In this document: one piece after another, positions 37,262 through 45,867 of the stretch
Layout: the number at the start of each line of letters is the position of its first letter
How positions within the stretch are numbered: the first letter of the stretch is position 1
Assembly: GCF_022921055.1 (NCBI RefSeq)
Contig: NZ_CP095061.1
Location: forward strand, 659,501-723,500
Direction of reading: 5' to 3'
DNA length: 64,000 nt
From: Hymenobacter volaticus
GTDB taxonomy: Bacteria > Bacteroidota > Bacteroidia > Cytophagales > Hymenobacteraceae
Program-made: the position numbers and the translations under genes
Notes under the pieces: model-generated
The model's database searches: none
Seen by the model: the letters and a program-made list of their open reading frames with translations, nothing else
Told to the model about the DNA's origin: nothing

Positions 37262-38296
37262 ATGCCTGATACCAAAATTTCTCCTATGCCCGCAGCCGCT
37301 TATACGAATCCTATCTGGAACGACGACTTTCCCGACCCCACTATTATCCGAGCTTCTGATGGCTGGTACTACGCTTATGGTACCCAAACCAAGCGCCACG
37401 GCGCCATTATCAATATGCAAGTAGCTCGCTCCGCTGACTTAGTACAGTGGGAGTATTTAGGCGATGCACTTCCTGTTAAACCTGATTGGGCCAGTGGCAC
37501 CCAAAAATTGTGGGCCCCACACGTAAGCGAACATGCAGGCCGCTACTACCTCTACTATTCTGCGAAGCCCGATGAAGCAGAAGTAGAAGGATTGTGCTTG
37601 GCGGTAGCTACCGCCGATGAGCCAGCCGGCCCTTTCACCGACATTGGAGCGCCTTTGTATTGTGGCCCTGGCTTTCTCAACATCGACCCTATGGCCTTCG
37701 ACGACCCAGCTACCGGCAAACGGCTGCTCTATTGGGGTTCAGGCTTCGGGCCCTTGATGGTGAGGGAGCTAGCCGAAGACCGTATTTCCTTTGCACCCGA
37801 CAGAGAAACCACAATCTTAATTCAGCCTGCCGGCGCTGGCGACCTTAAACGCTACGACCAGCTGATAGAAGGGAGTTGGGTGGTACTGCGTGACGGATGG
37901 TACTACCTGTTTTATTCCGGCAACAACTGCTGCGGCGACGACGCCCATTACGGCGTGCTAGTCGCCCGTTCTCGCGCTGCCACCGGCCCCTTTGAAACTC
38001 TAGCCGAAGCCACTGGTAACCCCTACGCTATGTTGCTCGAAGGCAATCAGCACTGGCATGCCCCTGGTCACAACTGCGTCGTAACAGATTCCGCTGATCA
38101 GGACTGGCTGGCTTATCACGCTATCGACCCGGAGCAACCTAAATTCGACGCCATCGACGCTGATCAAGGTTATTCCCGCCGCATTATGCTACTGGACCGT
38201 CTAGAGTATGTGGGCGGTTGGCCCCGGTTGGTAAGTGGCGGCACCCCATCCTTTAAGCCGCAACCAGCTCCCGTTGCCCATGAAAATATAAGCTAG
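37262..38296 (+). CDS. Glycoside hydrolase family 43 protein
   Basis: 344 residues from the ATG at 37262; the frame is open to 37145 but that leader has no family similarity. No signal peptide is evident. A five-bladed propeller of the GH43 type: catalytic base Asp in WNDDFPDPTIIRASDGWYY, pKa-modulating Asp in LNIDPMAFDD and acid Glu in LIEGSWVVLRDGWYYLFYS, plus a late His (HWHAPGHNCVV) that can bind calcium. Such enzymes act on arabinan or xylan side chains (arabinosidase/xylosidase). With the pectinesterase at 50 kb it points to plant polysaccharide use. It is divergent from pruA. Confidence 0.87.
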   Translation: MPDTKISPMPAAAYTNPIWNDDFPDPTIIRASDGWYYAYGTQTKRHGAIINMQVARSADLVQWEYLGDALPVKPDWASGTQKLWAPHVSEHAGRYYLYYSAKPDEAEVEGLCLAVATADEPAGPFTDIGAPLYCGPGFLNIDPMAFDDPATGKRLLYWGSGFGPLMVRELAEDRISFAPDRETTILIQPAGAGDLKRYDQLIEGSWVVLRDGWYYLFYSGNNCCGDDAHYGVLVARSRAATGPFETLAEATGNPYAMLLEGNQHWHAPGHNCVVTDSADQDWLAYHAIDPEQPKFDAIDADQGYSRRIMLLDRLEYVGGWPRLVSGGTPSFKPQPAPVAHENIS

Positions 38297-38372
38297 AGCG
38301 TCAGCTTTAGTTACTGTTCGGCAATCTTGAGCGCAGTACCTCCGTCAAATAGAAAAGCTGCAAATACAATTA

Positions 38373-38422
38373 AAAATGGCATAGCAGACAGCCTACTGAT
38401 AGGCTGTCTGCTATGCCATTTT
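38373..38422 (+). terminator. Terminator of the GH43 gene
   Basis: Perfect 23-bp arms (AAAATGGCATAGCAGACAGC and onward) with a four-base loop, followed by TTTT. Confidence 0.8.
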
Positions 38423-38563
38423 ATACGTGTAAAGAGTATGTGCTATGTATATAGACGGACCGTGTAATAAAATAATAAGTCTTGTACGATTTTTTAATTC
38501 TTAATCGCTTAGCAGTACCTACCTGCTAAACACAGCTTTGCAAACGTCCTTTAGCGCAAACGC

Positions 38564-39418
38564 TTAAAGAGCATGGCCGTAGCGGCGAATGCAAGGCTTC
38601 CAGAACTCGGGGTTATACTGAATCCAAGCGTGCACACCGAAAGGCAGGGTGCTATTATCTTGGTTGGAGAAGGGCAGCTTGTCTTCTTCCCAGTTGTTGT
38701 AGTCGGCCCCGAAATGTTCGGCTACCTCGTTGGAAGGAATGCTGAAGGACGACTCGAGCTTAGGAAAGTGCATCGATACAAACAGGTCGTCGAGGAAGAT
38801 GCGGTTGCGCTTCTTGTTGAGCCAAAGGAAGAAGTCAACGTAGCGCTTATGCTCGGAAGTAATGCGGTAGAAGGTGCTCGTCTTTTTCAGGCAGAAGCCG
38901 CCCGCTCCGACGTAGCTTGGGCAGTTATAGCCGATAAGGCCACGCAGAAACGTTTTAGGTCGAATGTAGCCTTCATTATAGATAACAGCTCCGATGTAGT
39001 CATGGCCGAGGGCACACCACTCTTCCAACTCGTCGCGGAAGACGAATGCATCGAGGTGATAAAGCAACATGTATTCGTAAGGCAGGAAGCGCTGGTAGAA
39101 GACCGGGGCGACCATCAGTTCCGCGAACGCCTGCCAGCCACGCCACTCAAACCGCTCAAAAAAGATTTGCGCCTTGTCCTTGCAAAAAGCCTCATACCAG
39201 CTTGTATCAAGCCAGGTAGGAGCCATAAAGGTGATGTGGTACTGGGGTAGCACGGCTAAGGCCTGTGCTAGCGAAATCTTTTCTAGTTCCGATGGTTCCT
39301 CCTTATGAATAGGGATAACGATTGTTACAAGAGATTTCTCAACGGGCGGAGAGATAAGAACACTGCGTTTCTTCCGGACGCGGACGGTGGATTCGCCCGC
39401 TAAAAGGGATGATACCAT
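38564..39418 (-). CDS. DUF5672 domain protein, probably glycan-related
   Basis: 284 residues. A basic N-terminal tail is followed by the DUF5672 core: LVTIVIPIHKEEPSELEKIS, ALAVLPQYHITFMAP, YEYMLLYHLDAFVFRDELEE and GHDYIGAVIY. The DXD-like element in HLDAFVF and the overall layout resemble a nucleotide-sugar binding fold, so a glycosyltransferase role is often suggested, but it is not demonstrated. It stands alone next to an AT-rich gap. Confidence 0.75.
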   Translation of the reverse strand: MVSSLLAGESTVRVRKKRSVLISPPVEKSLVTIVIPIHKEEPSELEKISLAQALAVLPQYHITFMAPTWLDTSWYEAFCKDKAQIFFERFEWRGWQAFAELMVAPVFYQRFLPYEYMLLYHLDAFVFRDELEEWCALGHDYIGAVIYNEGYIRPKTFLRGLIGYNCPSYVGAGGFCLKKTSTFYRITSEHKRYVDFFLWLNKKRNRIFLDDLFVSMHFPKLESSFSIPSNEVAEHFGADYNNWEEDKLPFSNQDNSTLPFGVHAWIQYNPEFWKPCIRRYGHAL

Positions 39419-40233
39419 GGCAACAGGTGTAGAAGTAGGAAAGTGTGGTATATAAGAGGTTAGGGCGGCAGTAAGAAGCGAATGATGCTTTTACGTATAT
39501 ATAGGTGCTGTGTCTAATACCTCTTTAATTTTTATTAAAAATAGAAGATTGTTTGTGAGATTTCAAGCATTCATTATCAAAAATATCAATATTATTGAAA
39601 TAATTATACTTATATCATGTTGCTCTTTAGTTGCCGCTATATCTGAAAAGCTTGATGAAGATTTAGTGAGTATTATTTATATTTTATAATAGTAATACAA
39701 AAATATAATACGCTATTGGAAAGACTTATGGTTAAGTTCACATACACAGTACTTTACTGATATTAGCGAGTTTAAAAAGTGAAGCTGATTTAAGAAATTC
39801 AATAACCAATCTTTGATCTGCAACACCTTTTGACAACCGTTAACAAAGTCCAGCATGCTGATATATGTAGAAACAGACAACATAAAAAATACAACTACGC
39901 TCAAAACCACAGATGGCTGTAGGTAGAACGAATGAGCTACCCTCAATTAATGGGCCATATTTTATATGAGAATCGTTAAAATAGAGTAGTATGACTAGAT
40001 GCAGCGGCACCCGTTTGTGCGTATTAGCGAAAAAGCCTGTTTTATTAAATAGCTTAATAAGCGGCCTAGTGGTAACCCTAGGGTGTTAGAAAACATAGTC
40101 TACTAGGTAATATAGTAAGCGGCGGAATATGGCTCCTCTATAAGAACTGCAAAATCAGCTCACTACGATAACTATAGCAACCAACGCTATGCTTGGTATC
40201 TACTCGTTAATGCCGCAATCTTTTTAAGCTAGA
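39419..40233. other. AT-rich gap without a clear gene
   Basis: About 800 bases markedly richer in A/T than the flanking genes, with many in-frame stops. A 77-codon open frame on the minus strand (39713-39946) with one hydrophobic stretch (VVLSVVVFFMLSVSTYI) is the only candidate, and I do not accept it as a gene without homologues. A 10-bp palindrome ACCCTAGGGT lies at 40075. The region could be a decayed insertion or a regulatory gap. Confidence 0.5.
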
Positions 40234-40782
40234 CTATAGCAAATTTAACAATTCCTTTACCTGCCACTCCAAATCGGTAACGGAACCAGTGTTGTGTAAT
40301 GTGGCAGCGAAGTATGGGTAATGGTCCAGGGCTGTTTCGCTTGGGTGGCTGTCGTCGCGCGTGCCGTCGCCGCGCTGCTGGAGCGGGTCGCCTTCTACAC
40401 GGAGCATCAGGCCGCCGCGACTGCGAACGAGATCCGCTTCGTTGGGAAATCGCACATCTGGAATAAGAATGTACTGATTGGGCGGCAATTGCGAGAAAAA
40501 GGCCTGCACCCAAATGTCCGGTTCCCATTGCCGTAGCGCCAAACCTACTTGCTGAAGCATTTCGCCGCGGGTACGGCCAAAAGCGGAAAGCAGCTCGGTT
40601 TTGCCTTGCTGCGAAAAATAAGGCGCTACCTCTTCGCCGGCTAAGGCCGCGCAAACCGCTTTGATTGGTTCTCCTACAGAGCGGATGTGCCATTGCCGTT
40701 CCGGCTGCAACTGCTGAATCAGGTGCGCTACTGTGTCTTTGCCGCTACCCCGGCGACCCGAAAAGCCAATCAACTGTATCAT
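40234..40782 (-). CDS. Deoxynucleoside monophosphate kinase-like P-loop protein
   Basis: 182 residues from the ATG at 40782 (MIQLIGFSGRRGSGKDT). The P-loop is GRRGSGKDT (residues 9-17). The region ILIPDVRFPNEADLVRSRGG is typical of dNMP kinases of the phage T4 gp1 type, where the Asp and Arg pair contact the nucleotide. The protein probably phosphorylates a deoxynucleotide for DNA synthesis. It is the last gene of a minus-strand cluster with an HAD phosphatase (45 bp gap) that may clean up nucleotides, suggesting a shared nucleotide theme. Confidence 0.75.
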   Translation of the reverse strand: MIQLIGFSGRRGSGKDTVAHLIQQLQPERQWHIRSVGEPIKAVCAALAGEEVAPYFSQQGKTELLSAFGRTRGEMLQQVGLALRQWEPDIWVQAFFSQLPPNQYILIPDVRFPNEADLVRSRGGLMLRVEGDPLQQRGDGTRDDSHPSETALDHYPYFAATLHNTGSVTDLEWQVKELLNLL

Positions 40783-40827
40783 ACCCACCAAAGGTCAACA
40801 GTTTAGAATTGGCTACGAATACAAAGG

Positions 40828-41523
40828 TTATAAAAACGACTTCAGTTCGCTCAGACAACTGATTTCGTACGTGGTTTCAGCGAAGTGGCGGCGTTTCTCA
40901 GGATTAAAGTAGACTTGGTCGATGCCAGCGTTGTGGGCACCTAGTACGTCGCACTCTAAGTTGTCACCTATCATGAGGCTTTCGGTGGCTTTGGCGCCGG
41001 TGCGCTCTAGGGCATGCTGGAAAATGCGGGAATCAGGCTTGAGGTGACCGCAGCACTCGGAAGTGATTATTTCCTGGAAGTAACTCGTAAGGCCTGCCGA
41101 ATCAAGCTTGGTGTATTGCATGTCGCGGAAGCCGTTGGTAATCAGGTGCAGCGCGTATTTTGGCTTCAGGTAATCAAGCACCTCAAATGTGAACGGGAAC
41201 ACAGCCGATTTCAACGGCAAAATATCAGTGAACTGTTCGGAAAGTCCTGCTGGTGCATCGGCTTCTTGCAAACCGAGCTTCACGAACGTACGCGGGAAAC
41301 GGGTGGCGCGTAGTTGCTGCTGCGTGATCTTATTGCTTTGATAGAGTCGCCACAAGCCGTGGTTGATATCACTATACACTCGAATGAACTCGTCTACTGT
41401 GAACGCACCAAACCGGTCCATATCGTGGTGCTCGTACAAATGCCGCAGCGTTTCGTTGGCATTGGTTTCGAAGTCCCACAGCGTGTGGTCTAGGTCAAAG
41501 AAGAGGTGGCGGTACGGTTTCAA
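40828..41523 (-). CDS. YjjG-type noncanonical pyrimidine nucleotidase (HAD family)
   Basis: 231 residues. Starts at TTG 41523, since an in-frame TGA lies just upstream and the first residues already form the HAD motif FFDLDHTLWDFETN with nucleophile Asp10 and Asp12. Motif II is in HLITNGFRDMQ, motif III near LKPDSRIF and motif IV in SLMIGDNLECDVLGA. YjjG-like enzymes dephosphorylate noncanonical pyrimidine nucleotides such as 5-fluoro-UMP, protecting DNA. It lies 45 bp before the dNMP kinase gene. Confidence 0.88.
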   Translation of the reverse strand: MKPYRHLFFDLDHTLWDFETNANETLRHLYEHHDMDRFGAFTVDEFIRVYSDINHGLWRLYQSNKITQQQLRATRFPRTFVKLGLQEADAPAGLSEQFTDILPLKSAVFPFTFEVLDYLKPKYALHLITNGFRDMQYTKLDSAGLTSYFQEIITSECCGHLKPDSRIFQHALERTGAKATESLMIGDNLECDVLGAHNAGIDQVYFNPEKRRHFAETTYEISCLSELKSFL

Positions 41524-41572
41524 GTTTTGGAGGTATCAGGTAAAAGAGTGAGTGATGCAGCTTCCGCTTGAC

Positions 41573-41893
41573 TTATATCTCGTCTAGCAACAAACGCTTT
41601 ACCGGGTGGTTTTCGCCGAGGTGTTCGCGCACGATGTCGGCGGCGTCTTTGGGTTTTACGTCGCCGTACCAAATGCCTTCCGGATAGATTACCAGGGCCG
41701 CGCCAGAGCCCTTTTTGCAGTGCTTGCACTGGTCGAGGCAACTACAAGTTTGCACGCGGGTTTTGTGTTTCTCCCCCTTGCGCACCACCGACTTCAGGTC
41801 TTGCTTCTTCAACTCAATTTTTAATGCCCGCGCCACGTCTTTGCCGACTTCGGTCTTCTGGGCATTGCAAACAAACAAATGAATCACTGACAT
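41573..41893 (-). CDS. Thioredoxin-like 2Fe-2S ferredoxin domain protein
   Basis: 106 residues. Thioredoxin-fold [2Fe-2S] protein: the cluster ligands are likely Cys9 in LFVCNAQK and the Cys group in CSCLDQCKHCKKG, with the following ALVIYPEGIWYGDV motif typical of the family. It may pass electrons to an unknown partner. The gene lies 85 bp after an ArsR-type regulator and 49 bp before the HAD phosphatase gene on the same strand, so these genes probably form one operon. Confidence 0.85.
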   Translation of the reverse strand: MSVIHLFVCNAQKTEVGKDVARALKIELKKQDLKSVVRKGEKHKTRVQTCSCLDQCKHCKKGSGAALVIYPEGIWYGDVKPKDAADIVREHLGENHPVKRLLLDEI

Positions 41894-41978
41894 CTAACGA
41901 TCAAGCAACAGGTATTGGGAACGGAACAGACTGGAATTTGGTAGAACAGATGCCGAGGCGAATTTCTTAAACTGCTCC

Positions 41979-42377
41979 CTAGCGTTCTGTTGGGGTACCA
42001 GTCCAGCGACGGTTCTGGAGCTTATACGCGGCAAGCTCCCGGTTCGACCAGAGCGTTTGATAAATCTGCTGGTCGCGCACGAGTTGGGGGTCGCGCTCCA
42101 TGTAGCCTAACAGTTGCTGTACTAGTTCGGTGCCTTCGCCCTCAATGAAGTAGAATATCCAATTGTCGAGGCGCCGGAAATTCACCAAACCTGCATTTTT
42201 TAGGTACAATAATTGGCGTGACGTTTTGGTTTGGGTGAAGTCAAGGACCTGTTCCAGGTCAGAGATGCACATTTCCTGGTTGCGCCAAAGCAGGTGCAGG
42301 ATGCGCACCCGGCTTTCGTCGCCAAAAGCTTTAAATAGTTGCTGGCCAAATGCAACGCTGACGTGTTTGAGGCGCAT
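41979..42377 (-). CDS. ArsR/SmtB-type winged-helix regulator
   Basis: 132 residues. The winged-helix core is FKAFGDESRVRILHLLWRN (helices 1-3), the recognition helix TQTKTSRQLLYLKNAGLV and the wing FRRLDNWIFYFI, with an extended C-terminal helix. The CxC-type metal site (ELCVCDL) is replaced by EMCISDL, so only one Cys remains and metal sensing is doubtful. It is the first gene of the cluster with the 2Fe-2S protein, HAD phosphatase and dNMP kinase. Confidence 0.85.
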   Translation of the reverse strand: MRLKHVSVAFGQQLFKAFGDESRVRILHLLWRNQEMCISDLEQVLDFTQTKTSRQLLYLKNAGLVNFRRLDNWIFYFIEGEGTELVQQLLGYMERDPQLVRDQQIYQTLWSNRELAAYKLQNRRWTGTPTER

Positions 42378-42486
42378 CTTTAGACGAGTGGCAGGGGAGA
42401 AGGCCCGTTGTGAACCGTAGCAAATTTACGGTAAACGCGGCAGTGACCCCAAAGAACCCGTATACTTGTAGTCTGTAATTCGTAGT

Positions 42487-43167
42487 ATGTCTGTAGTAGT
42501 TCGATTTTATTTTGCACTGGCTGTCTGCATGTTGCTGCTGGCCGGACTAGCTCCTTCAAGCGCACGGGCGCAGGGGCAGGCGCGCGTAGTGCAGTTCACG
42601 GGCATCGTGGCCACCGGTGATTCTTTGTTGGGGGTACCAGGTGCCACCATATTTGTACCCAAGGCCGGCCGTGGCACTGCTACCAACGCGTACGGATACT
42701 TTTCGATACCCGTGCTGACCGGCGACAGTATTATCATCCGCAGCTTGGGCTACCGCAATCAATACGTAGTTATTCCGGCTGACTACCAGCGGGACAGCTA
42801 CTCGATTATTGTGACATTACGCGAAGATGCTACGGTACTGCCTGAGGTACGCATCTTCCCTTATAGCACCGAGAAGGCGTTCAAAGAAGCTTTCCTGGCG
42901 TTGCGTCTGCCGAAAGAAAAAGGTACGAGCGCCGCCGAAAACCTGAACGAGGACATTCTGCGACGCATCTTCAACAATGCCCCGGTCACGAGCATGGGCA
43001 ACTACCGCCAAACTATGCAGATGCAACAGATAGAGCAGCAGCGTCGGATGGGCTTGGGGCCGTCGCTACAGAGCAACAACCCATTGCTGAACCCTTTCAG
43101 TTGGCTACAACTCATCAAGCAGGTGAAGGACGGCGAGTTCAAGAAGAAAGAAGGCGAGGATTACTAG
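42487..43167 (+). CDS. Exported protein with a carboxypeptidase regulatory-like domain
   Basis: 226 residues. A signal peptide (FYFALAVCMLLLAGLAPSSA, cut after RAQ) precedes a CarboxypepD_reg-like beta-sandwich: GVPGATIFVPKAGRGTATNA, YGYFSIPVLTGDSIIIRSLG and VTLREDATVLPEVRIFPYS. The last 90 residues are helical and charged, with methionine/glutamine-rich parts (RQTMQMQQIEQQRR). Such domains occur at the start of TonB-dependent receptors, but no receptor follows, so the protein stands alone in the periplasm. Function unknown. Confidence 0.82.
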   Translation: MSVVVRFYFALAVCMLLLAGLAPSSARAQGQARVVQFTGIVATGDSLLGVPGATIFVPKAGRGTATNAYGYFSIPVLTGDSIIIRSLGYRNQYVVIPADYQRDSYSIIVTLREDATVLPEVRIFPYSTEKAFKEAFLALRLPKEKGTSAAENLNEDILRRIFNNAPVTSMGNYRQTMQMQQIEQQRRMGLGPSLQSNNPLLNPFSWLQLIKQVKDGEFKKKEGEDY

Positions 43168-43188
43168 GCATAAGCTTAGCGCCCACAC

Positions 43189-43238
43189 AAAAAGCCCCTG
43201 TTTCGGAAAGCAACAGCTATCTGGGTCGGGGGCTTTTT
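43189..43238 (+). terminator. Terminator after the 42487-43167 gene
   Basis: Arms AAAAAGCCCC and GGGGCTTTTT with a long loop, ending in a T-run. Confidence 0.6.
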
Positions 43239-43329
43239 CATGCAGATACTCAGCTGTTCAGCTACACTTTTTAGGCAACCCCAAGCTCTGTTTCGCGGTA
43301 AAGGAAGTGTTTGACTTTGTCTACTCGAA

Positions 43330-44708
43330 ATGGATACCAACATACCTGTCACCTCGCAACCGCGCATCGTTATAGTAGGTTGCGGCTTTGCCGGGCTGCG
43401 GCTCGCCAAAGAACTCGCGGATGCCCCCGTACAAGTGGTGGTCATCGACCGTAATAATTACCACAACTTTCAGCCGCTGCTTTACCAAGTAGCCACCGGC
43501 GCCCTAGAGGCCGATAGCATTGCTTACCCGATCCGGAAAATTTTTGCGGCGCAGGAGAATTTCTTCTTCCGCATGACCTCCGTGCAGAACATCGACACGG
43601 CCCGCAATATTGTGGTAACTAGCATCGGGGAGATTCGCTACGACCACCTCGTGCTGGCTACCGGCTCGCTCACCAACTTTTTCGGAATTGAGAGCATTGA
43701 GCGGAACGCCATGCAGATCAAGAGTATTCCGAACGCGCTGAACTTACGCAGCTACTTGTTCCAGAACTTCGAGAAAGCCCTGCTCAAAGAGAACCCCGAA
43801 GAGCGGCAAGCGCTGCTCAACGTGGTAATTGTAGGCGGTGGGCCAACGGGCGTCGAAATTGCAGGCTCGCTGGCCGAAATGCGCAAAGATGTGCTGCCCA
43901 AAGACTATCCGGAGCTGGACCTGAAGCAGATGGAAATCTATCTGATGGAAGCAGGCCCGGCAGTACTAGGGCCCATGTCGAAGTTTGCGCAGGATAAGGC
44001 CAAGCGCTACCTCGACAGCATGAATGTGCACGTGCGCCTGAACACGCCCGTCAAGCGCTTTGAAGATTGCAAGGCTTACATATCCGATACCGAGTTCATT
44101 CGGACCGAAAACCTAATTTGGGCTGCTGGGGTGAATGGCAACGAAGTGCCTGGCCTGCCCGGCGAGGTCATTGCGCGCAACAAGTGCATCAAGGTGAACC
44201 GCTGGAACCGCGTGGAAGGCCAAACCAACGTGTACGCCATCGGCGACGTGGCTAGCATGGTAACCGACGAAATGCCCCGCGGCTTCCCATGCTGGCGCCC
44301 GTAGCCATTCAGCAAGCCGAGCAGTTAGCCGACAACTTCAAACGGCTACTCCGCGGCGAAGCTCCCATAGACTTCAAATATTTCAACAAAGGCAGCATGG
44401 CCATTGTGGGCCGCAATCGCGCCGTAGTGGATCTGCCCGGCAACAAGCACTTTAGCGGCTTCTTGGGCTGGCTTACCTGGTTGTTTGTTCACTTGATGAC
44501 GCTGGTCGGCTTCCGCAATAAGGTTGTTACCTTCATTGACTGGGCCTTCAGTTACGCCAGCTCCGACCGGGCGCTACGCCTCATTATCCGCCCCTACAAG
44601 CGCTCCGACTTTAAGGATGACAAAGGCAAAGTCACGGCCGAGCAAAACGCGCAAACTCCGCAGTATAACCCATCTGTGCCTGCTCCGAACGCGCAAGTGG
44701 TAGGATGA
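43330..44708 (+). pseudogene. ndh: Type II NADH dehydrogenase, frameshifted
   Basis: The first frame (43330-44304) has the FAD site VIVGCGFAGLRLAKEL, the NADH site VVIVGGGPTGVEIAGSLAE and the flavin motif YAIGDVASM, then ends in FPCWRP. The overlapping frame (44289-44708) continues FPMLAPVAIQQAEQLADN and the C-terminal membrane-anchor part. One extra C in CCC at 44286-44288 joins them into 459 residues, the normal size of NDH-2. This single-subunit enzyme oxidises NADH to reduce quinone without pumping protons; complex I sits in the same window. Confidence 0.88.
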
Positions 44709-44725
44709 TTTTGAAACACCAAAAA

Positions 44726-44765
44726 CAAAAAGCCCTGCAGCTGAAGTAAGCTGCGGGGCTTTTTG
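44726..44765 (+). terminator. ndh terminator
   Basis: 17-base arms (CAAAAAGCCCTGCAGCT and near-complement) with one mismatch and a six-base loop, followed by T-rich sequence. Confidence 0.8.
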
Positions 44766-44780
44766 CTGAACGGGAAGTGA

Positions 44781-45188
44781 CTATTTGGTAGTGCAAGCGG
44801 TATCACTAACATTCTCTAAATAGGCAAATGGGCCTACCTGCGAACAGATAGCGGTTCTAGGTCCTATAGCAGCCAACTCCGTATCGGTGGCTTGGCGCAC
44901 CGTGCAGAAGAAAGTAGCACCAGCTTGCTGGTAGGTTGCTGGCACATTGATGGCGTTGATAATGTACTCCGTGGCCCCGGTGGTAGGATTGACCTGCGTA
45001 GTCGATTCGGCTATTGGGCGCTCCAGACGCAGATAGTAGCCCATGCGGCCACTGGCGGCATGGCAGTCAGGACCAACTACGTTGGCTTGTATACAGTCAG
45101 GCGTTGGTTCCGGTTCGGGGTCTTCGCACTGCCAGGCACACAGAAGCAGCGTACACAATAAATAGCTGGTAATACGACGAAATAGCAT
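44781..45188 (-). CDS. Small lipoprotein of unknown function
   Basis: 135 residues from the ATG at 45188, chosen because it gives a lipoprotein signal: MLFRRITSYLLCTLLLCAWQ with lipobox Cys after LLLCAWQ (C at the AWQC position). The mature part starts acidic and proline-rich (EDPEPEPTPD) and has four further cysteines likely in disulfides. It is probably anchored at the outer membrane. I do not recognise the domain. Confidence 0.65.
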   Translation of the reverse strand: MLFRRITSYLLCTLLLCAWQCEDPEPEPTPDCIQANVVGPDCHAASGRMGYYLRLERPIAESTTQVNPTTGATEYIINAINVPATYQQAGATFFCTVRQATDTELAAIGPRTAICSQVGPFAYLENVSDTACTTK

Positions 45189-45270
45189 AAGTAGGCTTGG
45201 AAGGAAGTTGGAAGGCATTCAAAAGAAAGAGGCCACCAATACCCAAGAAGTTGCAAGCCCACTCTGCTAT

Positions 45271-45645
45271 TTACAGCGCGTATTCCGCCAAAGCCCGGTT
45301 CACGTCGCGGATGCTGTTATCGTCGCGAAAGGTTTTGCTGATGGGGTCAGCTTGACCGCGCACCCATATTTTCAACTCCGATTCGAGGTCGAAGTGGCCA
45401 GTGGTTTCCATCGAAAACCGCTCTACGCTACGGTAGGGAATACTTAGGTACTCCACTTTCTTGCCAGTTACGCCCTGCTTGTCTACCAAGATCAAGCGCT
45501 TGTTGGTAAACACCAATAAGTCGCGAATAACAGCATAGGCTTTTTCCACTCGCTCGCCGTCGGCAAGCAGGTGCGTTAGTTCTTGCTGAATAGATTGAGC
45601 GTCGCTTTCGGAAGCATTGCCAAGGAGGCCGTCGAGTAGTCCCAT
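45271..45645 (-). CDS. Bacterial PH-domain protein
   Basis: 124 residues, no signal peptide. It reads as a single bacterial pleckstrin-homology fold: LLADGERVEKAYAVIRDLLV, FTNKRLILVDKQGVTGKKVE, SIPYRSVERFSMETTGHFDL and a C-terminal helix RDVNRALAEYAL. The pattern DLxxFTNKRLxxxDxQG is the hallmark of the bPH_1 family. Its role is unknown. Confidence 0.88.
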   Translation of the reverse strand: MGLLDGLLGNASESDAQSIQQELTHLLADGERVEKAYAVIRDLLVFTNKRLILVDKQGVTGKKVEYLSIPYRSVERFSMETTGHFDLESELKIWVRGQADPISKTFRDDNSIRDVNRALAEYAL

Positions 45646-45814
45646 ACCGATAGAAGTTTGGTGAAGCCGACAAGCTACGATAAAAGTTATTCTAGCAGCA
45701 ATACTAGGTAGGAGGTAATGGAAGTGCCTAGCGAGATGTAACTCAAGCAGATCATAAGATGATTATGCTAGTGGGAAGAGTATTCAAGGCGCTGCTGTAG
45801 TTACAATAAAATAA

Positions 45815-45846
45815 AAAAAGCGCCTGGCTATAGCCAGGCGCTTTTT
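45815..45846 (-). terminator. Terminator of the M1 peptidase gene
   Basis: A perfect 32-base palindrome (AAAAAGCGCCTGGCTA and complement) 22 bases after the stop codon at 45868. Confidence 0.85.
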
Positions 45847-45867
45847 GTGGGTCCTTATGGTTATACA

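Noticed and set aside
39713..39946. A 77-codon open frame with one hydrophobic stretch
   Set aside because: It sits in AT-rich sequence full of stops, has no clear ribosome site and no family signature; kept only as a note in the gap entry.
40061..40090. Palindrome ACCCTAGGGT as an attachment or origin site
   Set aside because: Ten bases can occur by chance, and no repeat partner or nearby replication or integration gene was found.
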